A DNA stretch of 64,000 bases from the NCBI GenBank assembly GCA_037349315.1, contig JBAIAC010000035.1, positions 11,112,501 through 11,176,500 of the forward strand, given 5' to 3'. Positions 11,656 through 22,990 of this stretch are shown here, piece by piece. Within the stretch, counting starts at the first letter, position 1, and every line of letters starts with the position of its first letter. Both the position numbers and the translations under genes were made by a program. Under the pieces are notes generated by a model, which saw only the letters and a list, made by a program, of their open reading frames with translations, did not search any database and was not told the origin of the DNA. This stretch comes from Chelydra serpentina. Lineage: Eukaryota; Chordata; Testudines; Chelydridae.

Positions 11656-11942
11656 GGGTGGTGTGGTGGGGCAGGTTCCCACCTCAGTCAGGAAGGGGTT
11701 AAAGATACCCTCTGGGCACAATCAGTCCCAATCCAGTGCACCTGTGAGATCTGGAAAGTCTGGAGTGGGGTGGGTTTCTTTATTAAACAAATGAAGGGGG
11801 AGGGGAATCCAAGTCCAATGCAGGGGTCACACTCAGAGGGAAGACGAGCTAGAACATAAAGCCTCCCTAGCCCACAGAGCAGGGCCTGCTTATCAGGAAA
11901 GCTGCTGAGAAGCCTCTACTGCCTGGACCCCCTGAAGAGGTA

Positions 11943-11996
11943 GAGGGATTATCTTTTTTCTCCTTCTTGGAGGGATTATCTTTTTTCTCCTTCTTG
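11943..11996 (+). repeat. 27-bp tandem duplication
   Basis: Two identical adjacent units starting GAGGGATTATCTTTTTTCTC. Perfect identity suggests a recent duplication. Confidence 0.9.
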
Positions 11997-12205
11997 GAGC
12001 GCAGGGCGCTCAGCCTGGGCGACCCTCAGACACACGGGTTAGGAGGCCAGAGCCCTTTCATAGAGAGTATTTGCCATTTTGCCTTGTGGATTACAACAGG
12101 GTGAGCCTGGAGTGTTTTGTGAGCTTCAGAATTATTTTGTTTGCCTTATTTGTTCTGGACTGCTGTCCTGCCCACAAGGGGAAGGAACTGCCTCCCTAAG
12201 ACCAA

Positions 12206-12512
12206 GGCTTGGTCTACACTGCGGGGCGGGGGGGGGGGGGGGAGGGAGGGTGGCGGAGGGTAGGGTGTTTGACCTATGATACGCGAATAGCGTAGTTGAA
12301 GTCGGCGTATCGTAGGTCCATGAGGACGGCAGTGAGTCGACCGCTGCCATTCCCCCGTCGACTCAGCTTCTGCCTCTTGCGGCAGTGGAGTTCCAGAGTC
12401 GACGGGGAGCACATTCAGGAATCGATTTATCGCGTCTAGATGAGACGTGATAAATCAATCCCCGATAGATCGATTATTACCTGCCGATCCGGTGGGTAGT
12501 GAAGACGTACCC
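12206..12512. mobile_element. Harbinger-like MITE, ~307 bp
   Basis: Starts GGCTTGGTCTACACT; the right end GTACCC abuts TTA. The interior has a poly(G) run near 12225-12242 and a palindrome around 12423-12458 (GATTTATCGCGTCT and its complement), also present in the copy at 61035-61329. The left flank CAA does not match the right flank TTA, so the duplication has mutated. Confidence 0.65.
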
Positions 12513-12599
12513 TTACAGCTGGAGGACTGCACCCCCCACTGTAGACCGGCTCTACAAAGATGTCTGTCCAGGGAAGGAAGTCTGGGAGAGGTGACAGTT

Positions 12600-14154
12600 G
12601 GCTATCGTTTAAATTAGAACCTGGGAAGCTGTATGACTAATTAAGGGAAAGGGGAGGGGGGGGGAAGGCGATAACAACATCACGTGCTTACTTTGCTTTG
12701 TTAGGCACTCAAGTTGGCTTAAAGCATGACATTTTTAACTTATGCTCATTGGTGGCTGTGAAAAGGACATACCGCTAATTTGCAACAACCCCGATAAAAA
12801 GGATAAATTCAGAGGTAGCTGTCAGAATAGCCAGGCTTGTCTCAAAGACCTAAAACTCTTCCCCAGCAATCTATCTCAAGCAAATGCCCCCTCCCATGCA
12901 AACCTGATCTTGTTTGGCCAATTACAACAATAAGTGGTGGGTGGGGGAGGAATTATTTACAGACTCATAACTTACCACTGACGCTACCAGTTGTATATCA
13001 GAATATGCCTTACTGCTCTGTTTGACCTATGTATTATTTTCAGTGTGACTAATAAGCACCCAGACATTAGTGATAGAAGGCACAATACTTATTAAACAAG
13101 TGCACCAAGCTCAGTCTGCTTAGGCATCTGAAAACATTTAGTTCAGGACTTCTCTAATGTGCTTATCATTGAAATAACTCACAACGGGGCTCACAATGGG
13201 ACTCAACTAGAGATGGTCAGGAAATGTTTTGATTTTTTACTGTTAAAAATGTGACCATTTATTTTTCATTTTCATTTAAAAATTTTATCTGCAGAACTTT
13301 TGCGTTTAATCAAAATGGTTTGGTTTCCAGCAGTGAAAATGTTAGAAAAATATTTGGATTTTCAATGAAAGCCTACTTTTGTTGTTGTTGTTTGAAAATT
13401 TTCCATCAAAAGGTAGAGCGGTTTTTTTTTTAAGTGGAAAATGGCTACTTTATATCCGGAAATGTCCATTTTCAAACAGTTCTAACCTGAACTCGTAAGA
13501 GGCTGAAGATGGTAGTGTTTTCCTCATTGCCTGTCAAGACACAAGCTGTAAGGGAGGAATCGTCTGAATAAAGGCACCCTGGAAACCAACAGACACCACT
13601 GTGTGAAAATAATGATTTGGAAAAGTATTTACACTAGGGAATAATGGACTTACTTGTGTGTTCATGTGGAGTGTCTTTCCAGGAGGAAAAGGCAACCAAG
13701 AAGCTGGTTGTTGTAGAAGAGGGAGATGAGAGGAATTTACTTCAAAATTTCAGCTACAAAATGTCCTTAAGAATTGTATGAATCCCTCTACAGTGCTTCT
13801 GTCAATTACCAGAAAGTTTGTAATGGATTTTTTCATTGCTGGCTGTCTTTGACTCATAAACCAGCATACAAGTTTAAAACATTAGTTTAAATTAGCAAGA
13901 GATTTGAGTTTACTCATTGGGGCATAAATGAGGCATGAGAGACCTGGCCCATTGATCTGAAGCCTGTGAATTAGAGGATTAAAACAGCTACAGTGCTTAG
14001 GCACATGAAAGTGATTTGTGGATTGCAGCCATATCCCTTTAGGCTGTGATCCTGTTGAATCTTAGGGAAGCATATTAGGACCTAAACCACAATCCTGCAC
14101 AATGGTGAACAGAAGCTCCTGCCCAGAGCCCTGCTGACTACAGTGGAGTTCTGT
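12600..14154. other. Non-coding stretch with AT-rich repeat-like part
   Basis: No gene recognised. Around 13205-13480 lies an AT-rich, partly self-complementary segment (TTTTCATTTTCATTT-like runs, GAAAATTTTCCATC) similar in style to 15540-15840 and 46855-47253. Confidence 0.4.
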
Positions 14155-14162
14155 TCTGCAGG

Positions 14163-14789
14163 CAGGGGCGGCTCCAGGCACCAGTGCAGAAAGCGCGTGC
14201 CTGGGGCGGCATGCTGCCTTCCCCGCGGTGCCCCTCTGGCTGGGAGAGAGCGGGACATGCAGCCGCCCTCCCTGCGGCGTTCCTCTGGCCGGGGGAGAGT
14301 GGGGCATGCCGCCGGCGGCTGCGCTCCTCCAGCTGGGGGAGAGTGGCCGCCGCCCACCCCGCAGCCATGCTCCTCCAGCCGGGGGAGAGCAGGGCATGCC
14401 GGTGGCCGCGCTCCTCCGGCCGGGGGAGAGCAGGGCATGCCGGTGGCCGCGCTCCTCCGGCCGGGGGAGAGCAGGGCATGCCGGTGGCCGCGCTCCTCCG
14501 GCCGGGGGAGAGCAGGGCATGCCGGTGGCCGCGCTCCTCCGGCCGGGGGAGAGCAGGGCATGCCGGTGGCCGCGCTCCTCCGGCCGGGGGAGAGCAGGGC
14601 ATGCCGGTGGCCGCGCTCCTCCGGCCGGGGGAGAGCAGGGCATGCTGCCGCCCTCCCTGCCGGCGCCCGGTCGGGGGAGAGGGGCGGCCGGTGGCTTTTT
14701 TGCCTGGGGCGGCAAAAAAGCCCATTACCAAACTACTAATACTGTTCATGAAGGTGCCTGGGGCGGCAAAAAAGCCAGAGCCGGCCCTG
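14163..14789. mobile_element. hAT-type MITE, 627 bp, with 41-bp minisatellite
   Basis: Left end CAGGGGCGGCTCCAGGCACC, right end GAGCCGGCCCTG, with perfect 8-bp target duplications TCTGCAGG at 14155-14162 and 14790-14797. The right part has two GGGGCGGCAAAAAAGCC copies. Most of the element is a GC-rich 41-bp tandem array. No transposase. The frames of 150-257 codons read through it on both strands (Pro/Ala/Gly-rich periodic peptides) are by-products of a repeat unit that is not a multiple of three and lacks stops. Confidence 0.9.
14392..14660 (+). repeat. 41-bp GC-rich minisatellite, 6 near-identical units plus partial
   Basis: Units begin at 14392, 14433, 14474, 14515, 14556 and 14597, with a diverging unit at 14638. 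Each contains GGGCATGCCGGTGGCCGCGC and a CGGGGGAGAG run. Degenerate earlier units lie at about 14230-14391. Confidence 0.95.
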
Positions 14790-14797
14790 TCTGCAGG

Positions 14798-15538
14798 TGC
14801 AGTACTCTGCCCACTGTCAATGACAGGATCAGGACCATAGTTAATATTTAAAAAAATAAAGCCTAGGCTGTTGCAGGAATTAGAGATTGGAGATTCAGTT
14901 GGTGATATCACTGGCTAAACCAAAATATTTTGCAGGCTGAAGCTTTGAGCATTGACACACGGCTCTTTTTTCTGTTCATGAAGGTGGTGGTGGTTGTGTG
15001 TAATTTCTGGACATATTTTTTAGAATTAATTCAGATTTTTTGGCCTTTGTTAATTTAAACCAGATACTTTAGAGGCATAGGGTGGGGTTTTTAAGTGACT
15101 AGGAGCACAAAGCCCACTGAAAGTCAGTAAGACTTGTGCTGCTTAAGTCACTTAAGCACTTTTGGAAATCTGTGACTTTCCAAAATATATGCATATAACA
15201 TCTCCTAATACACATGGATAATGAGGCACTACTGAAGTTAATGGATGTTTGCTATTTACTTGAATGGGACTACGTTTGGGGGGAGACTAGAACCCTGAAT
15301 GTGTTTCTTTAGAACTCAGCTATACATGGGCTAATTACCAGCAAACATTACCTGTAATTTTTTTTGAAGTTGTAAGAGTTCAATATGCCTTTTGATGAGC
15401 TTATGTCTAACCCTCATATTAAAATAAAGTCAGACTTGAGAATTTTTTTTGTTAAAAGAATTGTACTTATGAAGCATCTTTCATGTGATTAAATCCAAGA
15501 ATTTTATCTCAGCAGTGCTGTAAAGCAGCTATCACTAT
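14798..15538. other. Non-coding stretch, no gene seen
   Basis: AT-rich, no frame over 60 codons and no repeat termini recognised. Confidence 0.5.
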
Positions 15539-15850
15539 TAGAGCTGTGTGAATAATGGATTTTTTGGTTTGCTTTGCAATTCTGAAAAGTGTAAAAAAAA
15601 AGAAAAATTGTTTCAGGTTCAACAATTTTAGATTAGGTTTAGATTTCCAGTATTTGTTTTGGCTTTTGAATTTTTAAATAAAATTGAAGGGAATTTTGAA
15701 ACCAAATAATTTCAAACTGAAAAAACAAAACTTCTTGATTTTCTTCACATTTTTTCCTGCTGAAACCATTTGGTGAAATTGCCACATTCACAAAATGTTT
15801 TGGTGTTGCCAAATCTGCATTTATTTTTTCTGAAAAATGTCATCCAGATC
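15539..15850. repeat. AT-rich self-complementary repeat (candidate old MITE)
   Basis: Starts near TTAGAGCTGTGTGAA and runs through many TTTTGAAA/TTTCAAA motifs. Resembles the segment at 46855-47253, which starts TTAGAGCTGGGT. Boundaries and family not established. Confidence 0.35.
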
Positions 15851-17055
15851 TAATTACTACCCCAATTCTATACATAGAAAAACAAAGTATGGAGAGGCTA
15901 GGAGACCTGACCCAGATCACACACACAGCGAGCATCTGAACTGAAATTAGATCCCAGAAACATTTGTTTCCCATTCCCTGCTTTAGCAACTAGATAATAT
16001 TCCAAAAGGAAAAAAAAAAATCAGTCAACATTTTTTACATCTAAGAATGAAGTCATTTGAGGAAAAAGGATTTGAATGGAAATGCTGATTAGCCCTCAAC
16101 TGCTGTGGAGTGAAAGATTATATTGCTTGAGTAACATTGCTCATTTCTACCCCAGAGAGGGATTGTTGAATCTTGCTATAACACTAATTGCCAAAAATGT
16201 CTTGGTGTCCTTTATGTGAATCTTCAAAGGGTGAGGTCATTATTACAGAGAAATATCATATCACATGAAATATCGCAATTGGGTGTGCAAGGCCATAGAT
16301 CAGGAAGATTGTCTGAATTAACTTGACTTTGTAATGAATGAGCAGGGCAATCGCTTTCAGAAGAGCCGCAGGAGGCTGGCTGTGGGTTGATTAGCAATGA
16401 TACATCACCTGTAAAGATCTAGTGAGACACAATTATTTCCAAAAATGACACAACTTGAGTATCTCAGGGCCATGCTTTGGGAAAGTGACTAGCAGTGCAA
16501 CAGTGAAAGTGGTGAAGTATCTTTACAAGGAAGATGAGTGCATCCATTGACAGAAGCCAAGGTCAGCAGCAAACTAGTGTTCTGGAGTCCTGTTCAGATT
16601 GAAAGAGGAAATAAGGGAAGGTTCCCAGCTTCTTTAGATCACACTAAGCTACCCTTGCTGGGAATGACTTATCTCTGTCTCATAATTCATAATGCTCCTT
16701 CTGAGAGCAAGAGCCTGATTCTCTTACTTACCCTGAGTAAAACTAGTATAATCTCACTGATGTCTATGGAGTGTACTCCTGATTGACACCAGATAAAGGG
16801 TAAGGAGAATTGTACCCAAAGGGTCACATCTGAAATCATGCACTCTGCTGAATTAAGTGAGGTGACACTGGTATATACCCGTTGAGAATCTGTCCCCTTA
16901 TGAGTTGCCTCTAGAATGCTCCATCTCTAGAATGCTCCATCTCTAGAATGCTCCAGTTTTCAAGTGGACTACAGTTGCAAAATATTTTCAAGGGGAAGGA
17001 TAGTCCAAGGTCCTACTCCAAAGGGTCTATTTTCCTCCCCGCTGGTTCCAAAATA
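15851..17055. other. Non-coding stretch, no gene seen
   Basis: No gene recognised. Includes a 16-bp unit (CTCTAGAATGCTCCAT) repeated three times at 16909-16955. Confidence 0.5.
16909..16955 (+). repeat. 16-bp tandem repeat, 3 units
   Basis: CTCTAGAATGCTCCAT occurs at 16909-16924 and 16925-16940, and 15 bases of it again at 16941-16955. Confidence 0.95.
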
Positions 17056-17059
17056 GTTC

Positions 17060-17395
17060 AGGCAGTACCGGATTTGCCACGGCACTGGGCCCACGATCCA
17101 AAGGGGCCCCAGCCCGGCCCGCTCTTCTCTGCTTCCTTCCCACTGCTCTCTCTTGTGGGGGCAGCGGGCAAAAGCTTGATCCTGCCGGCTCTTGCTGCAG
17201 GGCACGCTCTGCCGGCAGCCAAGCTCCCCCCTCTCCCTCATGGAGCTACGGCAGGCAAGGGAGCCCGCCTTATCCCTGTTGCGCTGCTAACCAGACCTTT
17301 AACAGCCTGGTCAGTGCTGCTGACCAGAGCCGCCAGGGTACCTTTTCGACCAGGCATGCCAGTCGAAAACCGGATACCTAGCAACCCTAGCCTAC
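17060..17395 (-). repeat. GC-rich transposon fragment (GTATCCGGTTTTCGACTGG family)
   Basis: The right part (17290-17395) contains GACCAGAGCCGCCAGGGTACC, a GTCGAAAACCGGATACC motif and CAACCCTAG. Read on the minus strand this matches the start of the repeat at 18918 (CTAGGG-TGACCAGGTATCCGG). GC-rich interior; the 161-codon frame over it has no domain. Confidence 0.55.
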
Positions 17396-18600
17396 TCTCC
17401 TGCTTAAAGTTAGGTACATGCATAAGAATTTAGCTGAGTCAAGACCTTACTAATGAGTTTACTCTGGTGAATACACCCATTGTCTTCACAGGTTGCACTC
17501 TGGTGATTTTCCAGATCAGGTCACTGGAGAAAAGTTGGGAAAAACCCTATGATTATACGAATTGAAAACTACAGAAAAAATTGGAAAAGTGCACTTCTGG
17601 TAAAGAGCCCCTAAGTGCATCTGAAGTTTAGTGTAATTACATAAGGTCAATGGATCCCTCTGGTAGGAGCACTTGATTTTCTCTTGTATAGTTTAGAGCA
17701 TCTCCAATGACATGCTCAGTTGATTCAACACAGGTGGAACTGGGAGCACTTTATTCTTTTTACCTACAGTGGAGATGAGTGGCGCTTGCTATTTCCATCC
17801 ATATACCTATATAGAGCGTGCGTGTGTGCGTGTGTGTGTGTGTGTTTATATATCTTTAAAAGTCAGGCCTAGTTAATTTGCATCAGTTTGCAAACCCACA
17901 TTAACCAGTTCAGTGATACAAGATTATTGCTGAAACGCAGACAATTTAGATTTTCTCCATGATTGTACAATTGCCATATTAATCCAAATCCCACTTGGTC
18001 TTTACGTAAAAGTGTTCACATTATACAAAACCACTTTACCACAACAATTTTATTAAAGTAGCCCTGCAATTTACCCATAATGGTTTTTTTCTGTTGATGA
18101 GGCGTTCATACCACCTAATGCACGCACACATGCATTGCCTTTAAAGCTATCACTAAATGCTTTGGGATTAAATTACTCGACAATAGGTTGGTATAAAAGA
18201 CTTTGTTTAAATCTAAAACTACTGTACATGCTGCGGGATGGATGAGTAAAGGAAATCTTTCCGATACACAGGCATATGGAGAAATCAAGCATGAATGCAC
18301 CACAACTGAGTGCATGGATTTTATATGTCCCTGGGTTTCAGTAAAGTACAATGCACAAAGAATCAAAGTAATATAAACAGTGCCATCTGCTAGGAGGAGT
18401 TGTGATGGATCTGTGGCACAAGGGGTAGCCAGGGGATATTCCTATTGCAAAACTCTATAGAAATCATTTCTGTGAACCATGGTCCCTTTTAGAAATGGGC
18501 CTGAAACATAAAATCTGGATTTTGCAATATCACTTTTCTTTTACTCCCTCCAACCGTACCTCAAATCTGCTCTGAGCAGGGTTTCTGATTTGGTTCAGAC
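17396..18600. other. Non-coding stretch with a GT microsatellite
   Basis: No gene recognised. A (GT)n run with interruptions lies at about 17819-17845. Confidence 0.5.
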
Positions 18601-18608
18601 TTCAGATT

Positions 18609-18611
18609 GTG

Positions 18612-18661
<50 letters not shown>
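18609..18661 (+). repeat. (GT)n microsatellite, ~26 units
   Basis: Near-perfect GT dinucleotide run with one GC interruption. The polycysteine/valine or histidine/threonine frames across it are not genes. Confidence 0.95.
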
Positions 18662-18715
18662 CAAAGTTTTGGTTTGGGCTCATTTCCATCCTGTTTGACC
18701 ACTTTGAGTGCTGGC

Positions 18716-18916
18716 AAGCAGAAGGTACAGGCGCCAAGATGACAGGTTGTTTTGAGTGGCATGCGGCGCTTCCCTGGCTTCTGTGCCTAGGAGTCCGACA
18801 TGGCCGCAGCTTCGGGGAGCCACGTGGAGCCAGGGCAGGCAGAGAGCCTGCCTTAGCCCCACTGTTAAAGGCCCAGTCAGCGGTGCTGACTGGAGCCCCT
18901 AGGGTCCCTTTTTGTC
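18716..18916 (-). repeat. GC-rich transposon fragment, inverted relative to the next one
   Basis: Contains GTCAGCGGTGCTGACTGGAG and CCTAGGGTCCC, the interior of the same family as 17060-17395 and in the same orientation. It abuts the oppositely oriented copy at 18918. Confidence 0.5.
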
Positions 18917-18917
18917 C

Positions 18918-19857
18918 TAGGGTGACCAGGTATCCGGTTTTTGACCAGAGCACGTGGTTGAAAAGGGATCTTGGCAGCTCCGGTCAGCACTGCTGACTGG
19001 GGCGTTGACTATCTGGTTGGTGCCGCCGCGCAGTGGGGCTAAGGCAGGCTCCCTGCTAGCTTCCGCGTAGCGTGGCTTCTGGGAAGTAGCTGGCATGTCC
19101 CTTCTCTGGCTCCTATGCGTAGGGGTAGCCAGGGGGCTCCGCCCCAAGCGCCACCCCCGCAGCTCCCATTGGCCGGGAACCACAGCCAATGGGAGTTTCA
19201 GAGGCGGCGCCTGTGGATGGGGCAGTGCACAGAGCCGCCTGGCTACTCCTGCGCATAGGAGCTGAAGGGGGGGAAAATGCTGCTGCTTCTGGGAGCTACT
19301 TGAGGTAAGCGCTGCCCAGACCCTGACCCCCCCCCCAGACTCCAACTCCCAGCCTCAGCCCTCTGAACCCCCTCCCTGCCCTCTGAACCCCTTGGTCCCA
19401 TCCCAGAGCCCGCTCCCGCAGCCCAAATCCCTCATCCCTAGCCCCACATCAGAGCCCGCACCCTCAGCTGGAGCTCTCACCGCCAACCCAGCCCAGAGTC
19501 CCCTCCCATAGTCCGAACCCCTCGGCTCCATCTCCCAGCCTGGAGCCTCCTCCTGCACCCCAAGCCCCTCATCCCTGGCCCCACACCAGAGCTCTCTCAT
19601 CCCAACGCACTGCCTCAGCGTGGAGCTCCCTCCCGCACTCAACTCCTCATTTCTGGCCCCACTCCAGAGCCCTGCACCAGCCCCCTGAGCTAGCCCAATG
19701 AACATGAGTGAGTGAGTGAGGGTGGGGAGAGCAAGTGACGGGGGAGGGGTGTGTGTGTGGTGGAGTGAACGGGGGTGGGGCCTCGAAGAAGGGGCATGGC
19801 AGGGGGCGGGGCAAGGGTGTTTGGTTTTGTGCAAGTAGAAAGTTGGCTTCTAGCCCT
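18918..19857 (+). repeat. GC-rich DNA-transposon-like repeat, ~940 bp
   Basis: The left end CTAGGGTGACCAGGTATCCGG and the right end AGAAAGTTGGCTTCTAG form weak inverted ends. The interior contains CpG-rich sequence, a C-rich low-complexity stretch (19320-19680, repeated CCCAGAGCCC / CCCCTCATCCC motifs) and a G-rich stretch (19700-19815). Frames of 130-160 codons here are low-complexity by-products. Confidence 0.45.
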
Positions 19858-20703
19858 TCTGGTTGTGGAGAGAAGCTTGAACACATGTCCCAAGAGTAAC
19901 GTAACGTAAAGCTCATGATTTTAAAACGAATATCATGGGTTTTTAGAGGCCTGACTCATGATATTGCACTTCAGATTGAGCACTCCCTCTAATCACAACT
20001 TTGGCAACATGGAGGAGAGCGTCGCTTTGTGTATAGTGCCATAAACATTCCTGGGTATCTCAAAACACTCCAGCATAGTCAGTTGTACACTGGGACTGCA
20101 GCGGCTTCAGTAACATATCCCACTTACGTAGCAACTTTTATATGGGCCTGAGAGAGGTGTGTAAATATAATCTGTCCTACAGATGGAGAAACTAAAGTGA
20201 AGAGATGAAATGATCGGCCCAGCAAGATGCATTGTTTAGATTGTTGCAGTGTAATTACTGTTTAATTTCCCATTTTGTAAAACGAATTTGGCTGTGGGAA
20301 GGTTCAACCTTTGTTTCCAATGTTACAATTAGTGAATTGTACACAAGGTGCCTCACATAAATGTTCTGAGGGGGCCCTGAGAGTCTGTGTGAAAAAGGGA
20401 AGACTTTTTGTTAATCTGTACAATAAAGAATTTACAAGTTTTTTTAAAAAAAGAAAAGATCCCTAGGGTACACTGTTTACCATTAGCCTCTCAGAGGACA
20501 GGCAATGATTCAGCTAGCTTCCTACTTGAAAACCAGCACGGGACTTGTACAGGCTGACAGTCAGTTGGGTTGGGATAACCATAAGGAATCCTTTATTCAT
20601 ACGGTAGCCCTCTTAGAATTGTCCGCCTTCAGACTCACATATGAGATTCATGACACTCTCTGGAATTTCAGCTCCATAAGCTGATAAGGGGTCTGGTTGT
20701 GTG
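19858..20703. other. Non-coding stretch with a short repeat fragment
   Basis: The CATGATTTTAAAACGAATATC...GAGGCCTGACTCATGAT pattern at about 19910-19970 resembles 24335-24420, suggesting a shared dispersed repeat. Otherwise nothing recognised. Confidence 0.4.
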
Positions 20704-20705
20704 TA

Positions 20706-20918
20706 CAGGGGAGTTGCATCATACGCGCCTTTAACTTACGCGAATTCAACTATATGCGCTCGGCAAAAAAAAAAAGAGAGAAAAACCATTTAAATACTGT
20801 ACCTGTAGTGCCGGCGATTCCGCCCGCCATTCTGCTCAATGAGAGTTTGACTATACGCGATTTTCACCTTACGCGCTGACTTTAGAACCTAACCCCCGCG
20901 TAAGATGCGACTCCCCTG
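20706..20918. mobile_element. Tc1/mariner-class (Tigger-like) MITE, 213 bp, TA TSD
   Basis: Left end CAGGGGAGTTGCATC and right end GATGCGACTCCCCTG are inverted repeats with one mismatch in 15. The element is flanked by TA on both sides (20704-20705, 20919-20920). Several TACGCG motifs occur inside in both orientations. No transposase. Confidence 0.8.
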
Positions 20919-20920
20919 TA

Positions 20921-21489
20921 TTAGCATTTTCAGTGGTCTTCTTAAAGGAGCAGTGTATCGTAGAAAGGCCAGGAGGAGTTAATTACTTTGGTAGCATTTA
21001 TGTGCTATGCAGTACACTGTGTGGATGTTAGTAGCTGCTTTCCTAAGAGGGAATGTTGGACAGGTCTGTTATCCACTTTAAAAAATCACTGTACTTTGCT
21101 GAAATCCCGAGTAGCATAAGGTTTGGGCTCAAATTTTGTATGGTACCTGAAACACTCACCTCTTGGTCCCGAAGTGACTGCCACAAATTGAGGCATTCTG
21201 TCAACTGAAGTGGTCCCTATCAGCATTAGACAGTCATGGAGAAACCACCCCATTGAGGCAATGTCATGATGAAGCAAGAGAAAACCTTTACCTGCAGCAC
21301 ACAAGTGTTGCCAGCTCGAGTGATTCTTTTTTTATCATGAGTCTATGTACTGCCTTTAAAAAATAAAAAAAATGTGGAGCTGGAGCGGAGAGTGACAGTG
21401 GGATAGGTCTGTGTCAAATTATCGACTCCCTTTGGTATTGTGTTGAACACATCTCAGCTTGCCTGAGGGCAAGCTGTTGTACTACATTC
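20921..21489. other. Non-coding stretch; weak minus-strand frame
   Basis: A 72-codon minus-strand frame (21086-21304) has no known domain. A donor-like GAG/GTGAGT lies inside it on the minus strand, but there is no convincing upstream acceptor. Confidence 0.4.
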
Positions 21490-21735
21490 TCATCGACTTT
21501 AAGGTCAGAAGGGGCTATCATGATGATCTAGTTTGACCTCCTGCACGTTGCAGGCCACAGAATCTAGCCCACCTGCTCCTGTAATAGACCTACAACCTCT
21601 GGCTGAGTTACTGAAATCCTCAAATCATGGTTTAAAGACTTCAGGTTACCGAGAATTCACTATTTACACTAGTATAAACCTGCTAGTGACTCGTGCCACA
21701 TGCTGCAATGGAAGGCAGACAACTGCCCCTCTCAG
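21490..21735 (-). repeat. CR1 LINE 3' fragment
   Basis: TTTAAGGTCAGAAGGGGCTA, GATCTAGTTTGACCTCCTGC and GCAGGCCACAGAATCTAGCC in order are typical of the 3' untranslated end of a CR1 subfamily in minus orientation, different from the ATTCTATG young subfamily at 53.6 kb. Confidence 0.6.
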
Positions 21736-22423
21736 AAAAGGCACCTTTTATCTCCTTGGAGGATAGTCATTGGGAAGCCATCAAGATGGAATTTTTGGGG
21801 CTGTTGCCCACAGAAGACTCAATTGCCTGCCCACCCTCCTGGAACAATGGTTTTTCTATCATAGTGGGCAAGCTGACAGGAAGAGGGGACTGGATCATCC
21901 CAGTGAAGCACATGGCAGAGAGACATAGGTCTTACAGCAGAGCAGAATGCTGCTCTTTGCAGGGAGGCTGACCATCAACACGTGTTAGAGGACAGGAGGG
22001 ACTCTGCCTAGCCTGAAATGCCCACAAACCTCAGACTTGCAGGAGGAGTGAGATCAGACATGGGGAAGGTGGGTCTCAGGGCTCCTGTTGTTGTTTTCAA
22101 AGATCTCTAATGCTTGAATGCTTTAAGAGTAAAATGTCTGTAGTTAAGAAACCCTTTAGCTAAGTCTGTGTTCCTTGCTTTCCTGCAGTGTAGGGTTAAA
22201 CTAGGAGCCCAGAGAGTTCACAGAGTAGGTGGAGCTCTGGGGGAAGGGGTGTGCGTGTAAGTTGAGGTCTGATTTGGGAAGACTCAGATCTGTTTTTGGC
22301 ATCGTCTGGGTTGCATTGTCCCATGACCCAAGGGAGTGGATCAAATAAGAAGTCTGAGCCCGGGGGCATGCCCTATAGACCCAGAGTTAGAAACAGTGAC
22401 TAGACTCCAGTTTACTTGGAAGC
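21736..22423. other. Non-coding stretch, no gene seen
   Basis: Short frames only; no repeat termini recognised. Confidence 0.5.
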
Positions 22424-22990
22424 ATGTGTGCTGGGCCCTCCTTAGGCATACGCAGCTGGGCACCTGAAAATTTGGGGCACCCCTGGGTCTTAGTGTCCAC
22501 CATCCACGTCTTCTAACCCTGTTCTGACTCTTCCTGCAGGCTCCCACAGCTGGCTGTTGCAGCCTGGTGAGTCTTCCTCCAGAGGGGATCTAGTATTTAA
22601 AGGTGAAAAAGCCTTCCAGGCTGCCAGACTTATTAGCACAACACTGAAACTGTTAAAGAGCCATTCAAGTGGTAATGAAGCCATTTAACAGGCATTTGCC
22701 AACCCCCAGGTATATACTGTCAGTTTCTGAATTTACTGACAAAAACACTTGCGCATTACTGTAATATTTACTCAGAACATGTTAGTCTACAGGACCTTAG
22801 TTTAAAATTTGCTTTAAAAGTATTTCATTAGTGTGTTGCTGACGATTATATAATCACATCTCTAAAAAATCCTTGCATAGATTTTTAGATGCACAGTCTG
22901 AGTATTCTTAAATGTTTGGATCTTCAGACATATAGTTTTTAAAATAAATCCTTCAAAAGAACCATCCTTATTTAAAATACACATTTTAAT
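22424..22990. repeat. DNA-transposon-like repeat, partner of 33116-33402
   Basis: The segment 22785-22986 matches the reverse complement of 33193-33402 at roughly 88-90% by eye. The left part (GGGCCCTCCTTAGGC near 22434) resembles the GGGCCGTCCTTAGG start at 33117. This suggests a hAT-like family, but ends are not resolved. Confidence 0.5.

Larger units (their letters stand above)
11660..12600. repeat. Unclassified interspersed repeat interrupted by a MITE
   Basis: Sequence beginning TGTGGTGGGGCAGGTTCCCACC has the look of an LTR or retroelement segment. It continues on the far side of the MITE at 12206-12512. Ends were not resolved, so the class is unknown. It contains two exact 27-bp units at 11943-11996. 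Confidence 0.4.

Noticed and set aside
14062..14911. Overlapping frames of 159-257 codons on both strands, rich in Pro, Ala, Gly and Arg
   Set aside because: They read a 41-bp minisatellite inside a hAT MITE; periodic peptides in several frames are a by-product of a stop-free GC-rich repeat.
16948..17433. 161-codon plus-strand frame
   Set aside because: Lies over a GC-rich transposon fragment and the sequence to its left; no domain.
18561..18996. Frames with polycysteine-valine or threonine-histidine runs
   Set aside because: Translation of a GT microsatellite and a GC-rich repeat.
19355..19834. 159-codon minus-strand frame, Gly/Arg-rich
   Set aside because: Low-complexity C-rich part of a repeat; no domain.
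21086..21304. 72-codon minus-strand frame with a GTGAGT donor-like site
   Set aside because: No convincing acceptor or homology; the donor motif alone is not enough.
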